Source: Thermobispora bispora DSM 43833 (lineage in GTDB: Bacteria > Actinomycetota > Actinomycetes > Streptosporangiales > Streptosporangiaceae). From it: DNA of 64,000 nucleotides. Location: positions 2,604,001-2,668,000 of the forward strand of contig NC_014165.1 in NCBI RefSeq assembly GCF_000092645.1. Reading direction: 5' to 3'. A program made the position numbers and the translations under genes. Shown here piece by piece: positions 38,902 to 49,260 of the stretch. The notes below the pieces were generated by a model, which was given only the letters and a program-made list of their open reading frames with translations, had not been told where the DNA came from and did no database searches. Numbering within the stretch: position 1 is the stretch's first letter; each line of letters starts with the position of its first letter.

Positions 38902-39671
38902 GCCGCTCCATTGCCGTTCTTGAGCCCGAGCTCGCCACTACGTCCGGAGGTGATGAGCTCGACGACCTGCGAGTGGGTCACCTCGCTGGTTTTGACCTGG
39001 GCGGCCATCCTGCCGAGGTAGAGCGCCGCGATCCGGTCGGACACGGCGAACACGTCGTTCATGTTGTGCGAGATCAGGATGACGGCGAGCCCTTGGTCGG
39101 CGAGACGGCGGACCAGCTCGAGCACCTGGGCGGTCTGCGCGACGCCGAGGGCGGCCGTCGGCTCGTCCAGGATGACGACCTTGCTGTTCCACAGCACGGC
39201 CTTGGCGATCGCCACGGTCTGCCGCTGCCCGCCCGAGAGGCTGGACACGGGCTGGCGGAGCGACTTGACCGTCCGCACCGAGAGCGAGGCCAGCGTCTCG
39301 GCGGCGAGCTCCTCCATGGCGGCCTCGTCGAGGACCACCCCGCGCTTGCGCTCGCGGCCGAGGAACATGTTCTGGACGATGTCGAGGTTGTCGCAGAGCG
39401 CGAGATCCTGGTAGACGATCTCGATGCCCAGCTCGGCAGCGGCCCGCGGATTGGTCACGTTGACCTTGCGGCCCTCGAAGTAGTACTCACCCGAGTCGAT
39501 CGGGTAGATGCCGCCGATGCACTTGACCAAGGTGGACTTGCCGGCACCGTTGTCGCCGACGAGCGCCGTCACCTCCCCCGGGTAGGCGTAGAAGGCGACG
39601 TCGTGGAGGACCTGCACGGGGCCGAAGCTCTTGTTGATGCCGCGCAGCTCGAGGATCGGTCCCTGGGACAC
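38898..39671 (-). CDS. xylG: Sugar ABC transporter ATPase, single domain (XylG-like)
   Basis: A 257-residue ATPase. The Walker A GDNGAGKSTLVKC is near 38, the Q-loop YQDLAL near 88, the signature LSGGQRQTVAIAKA near 145, and the Walker B VVILDEPTAAL near 167. Sugar ATPases of this class (XylG, RbsA, MglA) normally hold two ATPase units in about 500 residues. This one has only one, so the active importer probably carries two copies. Its start is ATG, and its end overlaps xylH by four bases. Confidence 0.9.
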   Translation of the reverse strand: MSQGPILELRGINKSFGPVQVLHDVAFYAYPGEVTALVGDNGAGKSTLVKCIGGIYPIDSGEYYFEGRKVNVTNPRAAAELGIEIVYQDLALCDNLDIVQNMFLGRERKRGVVLDEAAMEELAAETLASLSVRTVKSLRQPVSSLSGGQRQTVAIAKAVLWNSKVVILDEPTAALGVAQTAQVLELVRRLADQGLAVILISHNMNDVFAVSDRIAALYLGRMAAQVKTSEVTHSQVVELITSGRSGELGLKNGNGAA

Positions 39672-39793
39672 CCTGGGCTACTCCATGTGGTCGTCACGGT
39701 TGATCACTGGGGCGGCGGCCGCGGGGCGCGGCGAGCGCCGCGCCCCGCGGCACGCCCGGGCCGCATCGCCCTGCTCGCCCGGAGCGGGATCGA

Positions 39794-40900
39794 TCAGCTG
39801 ATGCCGGCCTCAGCGCACTTCTCGGCGAACTCGCCGGTGCAGAGCTCTTCCTTGGTCACGAAGCCGTCGGCCACTACGTCCTTGACGTTGTCGAAGAAGA
39901 TGGCCTGCGGCTCGAGCAGCACGGCGGGCACCTCCCGGCCGGTCTCCGGGTCCTTCACCGAACCGGAGACCTGCGGCTTCTCACCCTTGGCGAGGGCGAT
40001 GGCGAGCCCGGCCGCGGCGTCCGCCTCCTTCTTGATCGCCTTGTAGACGGTCATGCACTGGTCGCCGGCGAGGATGTTCTGCAGGCCCTGCACGGTGGCG
40101 TCCTGGCCGGTGACCGGGATCTTGCCGTTGAGCTTCTGCTTCTTCAGGATCGAGATCACCGCGTTGCCGAGCCCGTCGTTGGCGGCGAGCACGCCGGCGA
40201 TGTCGGGCTGCTGGGTGAGCATCTGCTCGAAGATCGTGCCGGCCTGGGTGTTGTCCCAGTCGGGGACCCACTGGTCCGGGCCCTTGACGTACTCGCCGGA
40301 GTCGTACTTCGGCTGGAGCACGCCGTCGTAGCCCTGCTTGAAGAGGGTGGCGTTGTTGTCGGTCGGCGAGCCGTTCAGCTCGGCGATGACCGGCTTCTCC
40401 ACCTTCTTCTCGGTGAGGCACTTGACCAGGCCCTCACCCTGGAGCTGACCGACCTTGACGTTGTCGAAGGAGACGTAGTAGGAGGCGCTGCCGCCGAGGG
40501 TGAGCCGGTCGTAGTCGATCGTGGCGACGCCCTGGGACTTCGCCTTCTCCAGCACCGCCTTGCCCGTGCCGCTGTCGAGGTTGACGATCATCAGCACGGT
40601 GGCGCCGTTGGTGATCATCTGGTCGGCGATGGTCTGGAACTGGGTCTTGTCACCCTGGGCGTTCTGGATGTCGTACTCGACGCCGGCCGCCTCGAAGGCC
40701 TCCTGGAGGTACTTCCGGTCGGCGGTCTCCCAACGCGCCGATGACTTGCTGTCGGGAAGGATCACGCCGATCTTGCCGGGCTTGGCGGTCGATGCGCCGT
40801 CGCCCTGGGCCGCCGTGTCTCCGCTCTGGCCCCCGCAGGCGGTGAGTCCGAGAGAGAGCGCCGCAGCCGCGGCACCGATACCGAGGATCCCCTTGCGCAT
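39794..40900 (-). CDS. xylF: Sugar-binding lipoprotein (XylF-like)
   Basis: A 368-residue periplasmic-type sugar-binding lipoprotein. Signal MRKGILGIGAAAAALSLG leads to lipobox LTAC, with the lipidated Cys near 22. The mature part begins GKIGVILPDSKSSARWETAD, as in XylF-type proteins, and NLDSGTGKAVLEKAKSQGV and GVLAANDGLGNAVISILK are typical. The ATG at 40900 is preceded by AGAAAGGA; longer in-frame codons upstream lack a signal. It starts the four-gene operon and is likely induced by xylose or a similar pentose. Confidence 0.9.
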   Translation of the reverse strand: MRKGILGIGAAAAALSLGLTACGGQSGDTAAQGDGASTAKPGKIGVILPDSKSSARWETADRKYLQEAFEAAGVEYDIQNAQGDKTQFQTIADQMITNGATVLMIVNLDSGTGKAVLEKAKSQGVATIDYDRLTLGGSASYYVSFDNVKVGQLQGEGLVKCLTEKKVEKPVIAELNGSPTDNNATLFKQGYDGVLQPKYDSGEYVKGPDQWVPDWDNTQAGTIFEQMLTQQPDIAGVLAANDGLGNAVISILKKQKLNGKIPVTGQDATVQGLQNILAGDQCMTVYKAIKKEADAAAGLAIALAKGEKPQVSGSVKDPETGREVPAVLLEPQAIFFDNVKDVVADGFVTKEELCTGEFAEKCAEAGIS

Positions 40901-41009
40901 TGGCGTGGGTCCTTTCTGCTGGCTGGGGTCTATAGTCGGCCGCCTGGCCAAGCTCCTGGCCACCCGGCGCGGATCGTCCGTTGTACCGGCGTTCACCGCG
41001 CAGGGGAAT

Positions 41010-41087
41010 GTTGTTTGCAACAACGTATGAGAGCGACAGCCGCAGATAAAGACACAGAAACGTAACATTTGTTGTCAGCGGCAACAA
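41010..41087. promoter_or_regulatory. ROK operators upstream of xylF
   Basis: GTTGTT-TGC-AACAAC (41010-41024) is a perfect 15-bp palindrome, and TTGTTG-TCAGCGG-CAACAA (41069-41087) shares its half-site. They lie about 110 and 170 bases before the xylF start. AT-rich sequence between them, including TTTATC and CATACG on the minus strand, may hold the promoter. ROK repressors bind A/T-rich half-sites of this kind, so the adjacent ROK gene is the natural candidate. Confidence 0.7.
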
Positions 41088-41273
41088 TCGCGCAACGGGA
41101 TAACGGACGTCCCCTACCCGCGGCGGGGCGCCGGGGCGCGACGCACGCGCGGCGCCGGCCCGTCTCGCGGCTTGAGCCCGCCGCGAGGCCGAGCCGTACC
41201 CGAGGTCCGGACCCGTCGTACGCGGCGCGATGGTGGGGCCCTCATACCGGGCGCGATGCGCCGTGCCGGGCCG

Positions 41274-41996
41274 TCACACCAGGCTCTGGACGAGCAGCGC
41301 GCAGGCCGCGAGGGTCGCCACGGAGAGCACGGCGATCCGCACCCGCCGCCCCTGGAGCCGGCGGCGGAGCGGCCGCGAGGCGAGGAACCCGAGGAAGACG
41401 AAGGGGACGAGCGCCAGCCCGGTGCCGAGCACGTCGGGCGGCAGCTTGCCGACCACGGCCAGGATGACGAGCGACTGCAGGGTGCTCAGCAGGAAGAACA
41501 TGGCGAGCGTCGCCCGGATCTGCGCGCCCTGGGCGTTCTGGTAGACGAGCGCGATGGGCGGGCCGCCGATCCCGGTCGCGGTCCCGGTGACGCCGGAGAG
41601 GAAACCGGCCGCGGTGAGGGTGCCGCCGGTGCGCGGCACCGCGACCGACCGGGCGGTGAGCACGACCGCGACCATCACCATCACGGCGACGAGCAGGCCG
41701 AGCGTGCGGGTGCTCACGTACACCACCACGAGTCCGCCGAGCAGGCTGCCCGGCAGCCGGCCGATCAAGGCGTACCCGACCCCGCGCCAGTCGACCCGCC
41801 GCCACTCGGCGGCGAGCGTGAGCACGGGGAGGCTGGCGTTGACCACCTGGACGGCGCCCGGGACCGTGCCCGGCAGCAGCATCGCGATGATCGGCGAGCA
41901 CACGATGCCGAGCCCGAACCCCACGCCGCCCTGCACCACCGCGCCGGCGAACACCGCGAGCCCGCACAGCAGGAGCGGCACGATGTCCTGGCCCAC
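41274..41996 (-). CDS. TauE/SafE-family membrane protein
   Basis: A 240-residue membrane protein of the sulfite/organosulfonate exporter family, with seven to eight helices and an internal duplication. GAVVQGGVGFGLGIVCSPI in the first half and GFLSGVTGTATGIGGPPIAL in the second are the repeated family motifs. Members export sulfite, sulfoacetate or other anions. The substrate cannot be inferred, although the sulfate reduction genes at 4-8 kb are far away. The start is GTG with weak ribosome site support. Confidence 0.86.
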   Translation of the reverse strand: MGQDIVPLLLCGLAVFAGAVVQGGVGFGLGIVCSPIIAMLLPGTVPGAVQVVNASLPVLTLAAEWRRVDWRGVGYALIGRLPGSLLGGLVVVYVSTRTLGLLVAVMVMVAVVLTARSVAVPRTGGTLTAAGFLSGVTGTATGIGGPPIALVYQNAQGAQIRATLAMFFLLSTLQSLVILAVVGKLPPDVLGTGLALVPFVFLGFLASRPLRRRLQGRRVRIAVLSVATLAACALLVQSLV

Positions 41997-42201
41997 GGCG
42001 AGCAGGCTAATAGGGCGCCGGAAACGCGGTTACGGCGGGGTCCGGAACGCGGTGGCACGGTGGCACGCCCGGTGGAAGGGCGGAGGCTCGGCCTGGACCG
42101 CTCCCCGCAGGGCCGGCACTCCCCCGCGGCAGCCGGCCGTACCGGCCGCCCGGGCGACCCCGCCCGTATCCGGACCGTACGGCCCGGCCGTACCCGGACG
42201 G

Positions 42202-42236
42202 CCCGGGCCGGCCGGACGGGTGCCGGCCGGCCCGGG
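42202..42236 (-). terminator. acnA terminator hairpin
   Basis: CCCGGGCCGGCCGG (42202-42215) and CCGGCCGGCCCGGG (42223-42236) form a perfect 14-bp stem with a 7-base loop, 24 bases past the acnA stop. It has no U-tract. Confidence 0.78.
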
Positions 42237-42259
42237 GCACGTCCACGGCGCGAACCCGC

Positions 42260-45064
<2,805 letters not shown>

Positions 45065-45148
45065 TCACCATTTGATTCGCGTATGCATCCTGCCGCACGC
45101 GCGGAACGCCCCGGCCGGTAGGGGCGCTCCATCGGTGCGGCCGGCAAT

Positions 45149-45192
45149 ATATCTCGATATCAAGATATCTACCAAGATATCTCGACATCAAG
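45149..45192. promoter_or_regulatory. ATATC-GATAT dyad array upstream of acnA
   Basis: ATATC-TC-GATAT (45149-45160), AGATATCT (45164-45171) and ATATC-TC-GACAT (45177-45188) follow each other. A 16-base unit ATATCTCGATATCAAG recurs 28 bp later with one change. It lies about 105-150 bases before the aconitase start. The dyad resembles the site in front of the PadR gene (GTATC-GC-GATAT at 46668-46679). Confidence 0.6.
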
Positions 45193-45264
45193 CTATCAAC
45201 GGCGGCACCTTGCCCGCCGTCCGGCCCGGCGGCAAAGACGAGCGAACTTCCGGTATGCGCAAGC

Positions 45265-45987
45265 TCAGACGGGCATCAGGCGCACGTACGCCAGCACCAG
45301 CACGGTGATCGCGAGCGCCGGCCCGAGGAACCGCCTCTCGAAGGTCTTCCCCGTTTTGAACCCGATATCGAACGGCAGCAGCCACCGCCCGCGGATGGGC
45401 CACAGCACCGGGCACCCGCGCTCGGTCAGGCAGTCGCCGAGCACGTGGGCCAGGCATCCGATGCCCACGGCGAGCCCGAGCCACGCGTAGCCGACCCCCA
45501 GCCCGGTGAACGCGACGAAGATCCCGGCGGTGAGCACCGCGTTCATCACCGCCGACGTGATCGTCTTGCGGGGCACCCCAATCCCGACCGCCCGTAACGC
45601 CAGGCCAATCATCAGGATGACCAGCACGTCGCGCCCGATCGGCTGGTGGGCGGCGAGCAGGTACGCGCCCACGCCGCAGAGCACGGAGAAGAAGAGCGAG
45701 TGGGTCATGTTCCGGTGGCCCCCGCTGACCGCGTTCAGCCCCTTGCTCAGCGCCCAGGTCACCGGGCCGAAGGTCTGCGCGATCGTGCTGTTGGGGTGGT
45801 CGAGGTCGGGGAGCATCGCCGCCCCGGCGCAGACCACCGCCCCGGCGATCAGCTCGGGCGGTGAGGTGATCGAGCCGGTGACCGCGGCGAGCTCCGGCCG
45901 GCCGAGGGTCTCGGGCAGCGCGGCGAGGGCGGGCGCGGCGGCGAGCCAGACCGCCGCCCCGCTGAGGGCGTGCGAGTGGCCCATCAT
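45265..45987 (-). CDS. DUF457-type membrane-bound metal-dependent hydrolase (YdjM-like)
   Basis: A 240-residue membrane protein of the DUF457/YdjM family, predicted metal-dependent hydrolases. The MGHSHALSGAAVW start has the His pair of the family, AMLPDLDHPNSTIA gives the DxDH site, and GHRNMTHSLFFS another His. About four to five membrane helices surround them. YdjM in Escherichia coli is SOS-linked, so a stress role is possible. Two ATGs (45987 and 45984) are adjacent. An inverted repeat TCTCAAG-7 bp-CTTGAGA abuts the start codon and no ribosome site is seen. Confidence 0.82.
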   Translation of the reverse strand: MMGHSHALSGAAVWLAAAPALAALPETLGRPELAAVTGSITSPPELIAGAVVCAGAAMLPDLDHPNSTIAQTFGPVTWALSKGLNAVSGGHRNMTHSLFFSVLCGVGAYLLAAHQPIGRDVLVILMIGLALRAVGIGVPRKTITSAVMNAVLTAGIFVAFTGLGVGYAWLGLAVGIGCLAHVLGDCLTERGCPVLWPIRGRWLLPFDIGFKTGKTFERRFLGPALAITVLVLAYVRLMPV

Positions 45988-46296
45988 CTCAAGATCACGC
46001 CTTGAGACTGTACGGCAAAGCCGCCGGGGCCGCATCTTCCCCACGGTGACAGGGCCGCGTCTGCCCCCCCCGCAGGACGTGGTCGCGTTCGCCCGGGGAG
46101 GCCGCTTCCCGCCCGAGGACGAGGCGTCCGGCTTCCCAGCGGAGAACGGGCGCCCGGCGAAGGGCGGCCACGCCACGCGCGGAGCCCCCGCCCCGGCGCG
46201 GCGCGCGAGAGCACCCGCCGCGCCCTGCCCGGAGGACGGGCCGGCGTCCGGCTTGCGGAAGCCGCGCCCGCCGGGCGAGGCCGGGAGAGAACGAAA

Positions 46297-46350
46297 GACG
46301 GGCCGGTCCCGAGAGCACCCCCCAGCCCTCTCAAAGGGACCGGCCCCGTC
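46297..46350. other. Orphan long hairpin
   Basis: GACGGGCCGGTCCC (46297-46310) pairs with GGGACCGGCCCCGTC (46336-46350) with one bulged C. Inner arms GAGAG (46311-46315) and CTCTC (46328-46332) extend it. It is far from any annotated gene end. It may terminate an unseen small RNA or be a regulatory structure. Confidence 0.5.
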
Positions 46351-46406
46351 TCGCATGATCAACGAACGGCGCGCCGGCGGTGTTCCCGGATCAGCACATC
46401 AAGATC

Positions 46407-46424
46407 ACGTGACCTCCGTCACAT
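46407..46424. promoter_or_regulatory. CRP/FNR-type site
   Basis: GTGA-CCTCCG-TCAC (46409-46422) fits the GTGAN6TCAC pattern of Crp/Fnr operators with both half-sites exact. The flank TCACGTGACC adds dyad symmetry. It is about 360 bases before the PadR gene and 420 bases before the DUF457 gene. Confidence 0.4.
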
Positions 46425-46665
46425 GCGGCCCGGCTCGCATTGCTCCTGGTGAGGGCGGGCGGCAGGGGCCGACGGCACCTCCCGCCGCGTCCGCTCGATC
46501 GTGCCGGCCGGGCCGGACCGGCGCCGGACGCGACGCGGGCCCCTTCGCAGGGCGGCACGACGCGGGCCCCACCCCAGGGCGGTGCCGGCCATGCCGCCTC
46601 AGCCGCCGTCCCGGCGCGGCCACACCGGAGGAGTCACCCGGCACCGGAAATGATTGCCCACGCGA

Positions 46666-46696
46666 AGGTATCGCGATATATCTTTGAGGTATCTCG
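46666..46696. promoter_or_regulatory. PadR autoregulatory dyads
   Basis: AGGTATCGCGATAT begins at 46666 and AGGTATCTCG at 46687, a 21-bp spacing. The core TATCGCGATA (46669-46678) is a perfect palindrome. It lies about 85-110 bases before the PadR start and inside the only AT-rich stretch of the region. Confidence 0.68.
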
Positions 46697-46778
46697 TACA
46701 GCTCGCCGACAGTACGTGGGATCGTGCTGCACGGCGAACGGACACGCACGGTGGAACGGATCGCAAGGGGCAACTGGC

Positions 46779-47390
46779 ATGTGGTGGTACGAGCTGTTCC
46801 AGGGACACGGTGAGCGGCGGCACCGGAGCGCGCCCCGCCGGCACGGTCACGGGCATGGGCACGGCTGGGGCGGGCCGTTCTCCCCGTTCTGGGGCGGGTT
46901 CAAGTTCGGCACGTGGGGGTTCACCGGAGGCCGGAAGGCCAAGCGCGGGGACGTCCGCGCGGCGATCCTCGCGCTCCTCGCCGAGGAGCCCCGCAACGGC
47001 TACCAGATCATCCAGGAGATCACCGAACGCAGCCAGGGCGGCTGGCAGCCCAGCCCCGGCGCGGTCTACCCGGCGCTCCAGCAGCTCGCGGACGAAGGGC
47101 TGGTGATCGCGGAGGAGTCGGAGGGCAAGAAGACCTTCCGGCTCACCGAGGCCGGCCGCGCCTACGTCGCGGAGCACCGCGACGAGCTGCGGGCTCCCTG
47201 GGAGGACATGCGGCCGGACATCGGCGAGGACGTGGCCGAGCTGTTCAACCTCGCCCGCCAGGCCGCCACGGCCCTGGTGCAGATCGTCAACGGCGGCAGC
47301 CCGGGGCAGCTCGCCCGGGCCAAGCAGGTGCTCACCGAGACCCGCCGCAAGCTCTACCAGATCCTCGCCGAGGGAGACGACGAGGAGTGA
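46779..47390 (+). CDS. PadR-family transcriptional regulator with Gly/His-rich N-terminus
   Basis: A 203-residue regulator. The first 50 residues are Gly/His/Trp/Phe-rich (HGHGHGWGGPFSPFWGGF), which could bind metal or sense the envelope. The PadR winged helix lies around 62-135 (AILALLAEEPRNGYQIIQEI, GAVYPALQQLADEGLV). The C-terminal part (DMRPDIGEDVAELFNLARQA) forms the dimer helix. The ATG follows AAGGGG. A dyad in its own promoter suggests autorepression. It is followed after 4 bases by a DUF1707 membrane protein, the probable co-regulated target. Confidence 0.9.
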   Translation: MWWYELFQGHGERRHRSAPRRHGHGHGHGWGGPFSPFWGGFKFGTWGFTGGRKAKRGDVRAAILALLAEEPRNGYQIIQEITERSQGGWQPSPGAVYPALQQLADEGLVIAEESEGKKTFRLTEAGRAYVAEHRDELRAPWEDMRPDIGEDVAELFNLARQAATALVQIVNGGSPGQLARAKQVLTETRRKLYQILAEGDDEE

Positions 47391-47394
47391 TCCG

Positions 47395-47922
47395 ATGGTG
47401 AACCCGGACGAGATGCGGATCGGCGACCGGGAACGGGACGCGGTGGCCGAGCTGCTCCAGGAGGCGTACGCGGAGGGCCGCATCGGCCGGGACGAGCTCG
47501 ACGAGCGGCTGACCGCGGCGCTCTCCGCCCGCACCGCCGGAGAGCTGCGCGCGATCACGGCCGACCTGACCGGTCCGTCCGGCCCCGGTCACCCCCACCA
47601 CCCGCACGGGCCGCGCCACCGGCCAACCCTGCACTGCCGCCCCGTACGGCACGCCCACGCCCACCCCGGCTTCGCATGGCCCGGGCCGTACGGCGGGCTC
47701 GCCTGGCGGCCGCACCCGGCGGTCATGGGGTGGCGGAGGGCGGCGCCCGGGATCAGGAGGCCGACCGGGATCGTCCCCCTGGTGCTGGTGATCGCGGCCA
47801 TGGCGTTCTTCTTGCCGTGGCTGCTCTGGGTCGGGTTCCGCCTGCTCCTGATCGCCTGCCTGGCCGGGACTGCGGTCGCGGTCATCCACCACGCGACCGG
47901 CCACCGCCACCGGCGCCGGTGA
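47395..47922 (+). CDS. DUF1707 and two-helix membrane protein
   Basis: A 175-residue protein. Residues 5-60 form a DUF1707 domain (MRIGDRERDAVAELLQEAYA, then IGRDELDERLTAALSARTAG). A His/Pro/Gly-rich linker (about 62-115) precedes two membrane helices (PTGIVPLVLVIAAMAFFLPW and GFRLLLIACLAGTAVAVI) and a basic tail. It lies four bases after the PadR gene, so they form one operon. The same DUF1707 domain occurs at 8176-8922 without the PadR. The function is unknown; a membrane-associated signal relay is a guess. Confidence 0.86.
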   Translation: MVNPDEMRIGDRERDAVAELLQEAYAEGRIGRDELDERLTAALSARTAGELRAITADLTGPSGPGHPHHPHGPRHRPTLHCRPVRHAHAHPGFAWPGPYGGLAWRPHPAVMGWRRAAPGIRRPTGIVPLVLVIAAMAFFLPWLLWVGFRLLLIACLAGTAVAVIHHATGHRHRRR

Positions 47923-47945
47923 CCGGCGACGCGCCATTCCGCACC

Positions 47946-47976
47946 CGCCGGACCGGGCCGTGCGCCCGGTCCGGCG
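47946..47976 (+). terminator. PadR-DUF1707 operon terminator
   Basis: CGCCGGACCGGGC (47946-47958) and GCCCGGTCCGGCG (47964-47976) form a perfect 13-bp stem around CGTGC, 24 bases past the stop codon. There is no U-tract. Confidence 0.78.
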
Positions 47977-48250
47977 CTCCCGTACCTGAACGCGGAGGCC
48001 GCCGGTGGAAGCGGAGGCCTCCGCGGTGCGAAGCCCGGGATCGGCGGGTCCGGCGGCGCCCGGGCCGGTGCCGATCGGCATCGGCGGCACCGCGCCGGCG
48101 GGCCATCGCCCCGGCCTCACCCGCCCGCGCCGCCCCTCGGTGGGCGGGGAGCAGGCCGCCGGGCGCCCGGCCCCTTCCCTGGGCGCGCGGACGTGTTCCG
48201 TGGGCCCGCGGACGTACGGTCCCGGGCCGTCACGCGTGGATTCCGGGCGA
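47977..48250. other. Gene-free stretch between convergent genes
   Basis: About 275 bases after the terminator and before the LLM gene end. It is GC-rich, with no gene or operator that I can support. Confidence 0.4.
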
Positions 48251-49168
48251 TCAGACGTGCGGCAGCACCTCGGCCGCCAGGAGCTCCAGGTGTTCCAGGT
48301 CGGTGAGGTCGAGCACCTGCAGGTAGATCCGCTCCGCGCCGAGCTCGGCGAAGCGGCCGATCTTGTCCACGATCTCCTGGGGCGTACCGGCGAGCCCGTT
48401 CACCCGGAGCTCGTCCACCTCGCGGCCGATCGCCGCGGCCCGGCGGGCGATCTCCGCCTCGTCCCGCCCGGCGCAGACGACCTGCGCCGCGGAGAGCCGG
48501 ATCGACTCGCGCCCGGCCTCCTCGCACGCCTCCCGCACCCGATCGAAGATCACCTTGGTCTCGTCCGGCGTCCGGAACGGCGCGTTGAACTCGTCGGCGA
48601 ACCGCGCCGCGAGCCGGGGCCCCCGCCGCGTGCCCCAACCGCCGAGGATGACCGGCGGCCGCGGGCGCTGCACCGGCTTCGGCAGGGCCGGGGAGTCCAC
48701 CAGCCGGTAGTACTTCCCCTCATACGAGAACGTCCCGGTCGCCGTCCACAGCCCGGTGATGATCTCGAGCTGCTCCTCCAGCCGCTCGAACCGCTCCTTC
48801 ATCGGCGGGAACGGGATGCCGTACGCGAGGTGCTCCTCTTCGTACCACGCGGCCCCGAGGCCGAACTCGACCCGCCCGCCGCTCATCTGGTCGACCTGGG
48901 CGACCGAGACCGCGAGCGGGCCCGGGAAGCGGAACGTGCTCGCGGTGACCAGGACTCCGAGCCGGATCCGCGACGTCTCCCGGGCGAGCCCGGCGAGCGT
49001 CACCCACGCGTCCGTGGAGCCAGGCCCAGGGTCACCCGGGCCGATCCGGACGTAGTGGTCTGAGCGGAAGAACCCGTCGAAGCCCAGCCGCTCCGCGGCC
49101 TGGGCGACCCGGAGCAGGTCGTCGTACGTGGCCCCCTGCTGCGGCTCGGTAAAGATTCTTAACTTCAC
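48251..49168 (-). CDS. LLM-class F420-dependent oxidoreductase
   Basis: A 305-residue protein of the luciferase-like monooxygenase fold, F420-dependent type. GFDGFFRSDHYVRIG, DAWVTLAGLARETSRIRLGV, TFRFPGPLAVSVAQVDQMSG and FGLGAAWYEEEHLAYGI are typical, and PVILGGWGTRRGPRLAARFADE is in the C-terminal half. The GTG (49168) lies exactly seven bases past a GATAAT element (49175-49180 on the minus strand), so the mRNA is probably leaderless. Substrate unknown. FMN use cannot be excluded. Confidence 0.88.
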   Translation of the reverse strand: MKLRIFTEPQQGATYDDLLRVAQAAERLGFDGFFRSDHYVRIGPGDPGPGSTDAWVTLAGLARETSRIRLGVLVTASTFRFPGPLAVSVAQVDQMSGGRVEFGLGAAWYEEEHLAYGIPFPPMKERFERLEEQLEIITGLWTATGTFSYEGKYYRLVDSPALPKPVQRPRPPVILGGWGTRRGPRLAARFADEFNAPFRTPDETKVIFDRVREACEEAGRESIRLSAAQVVCAGRDEAEIARRAAAIGREVDELRVNGLAGTPQEIVDKIGRFAELGAERIYLQVLDLTDLEHLELLAAEVLPHV

Positions 49169-49260
49169 ATGCTCATTATCCCGATCGGCGATGAATCCGT
49201 TGGTACAGTGCAGTTCGCCGGTACGTAAAGTGATCACGGCACCACCCGGGGTGATGAGCG

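Larger units (their letters stand above)
45988..46778. other. Long divergent region with hairpin, CRP-like site and PadR operator
   Basis: About 790 bases with no credible gene. It holds a TCTCAAG dyad beside the DUF457 start, a long hairpin at 46297-46350, a CRP-like site near 46407-46424, and the PadR operator at 46666-46696. An in-frame extension of the PadR gene passes through the operator and is not taken as coding. Confidence 0.5.

Noticed and set aside
46440-46778. In-frame N-terminal extension of the PadR protein
   Set aside because: It would run through the AT-rich operator, and the ATG at 46779 has a ribosome site.
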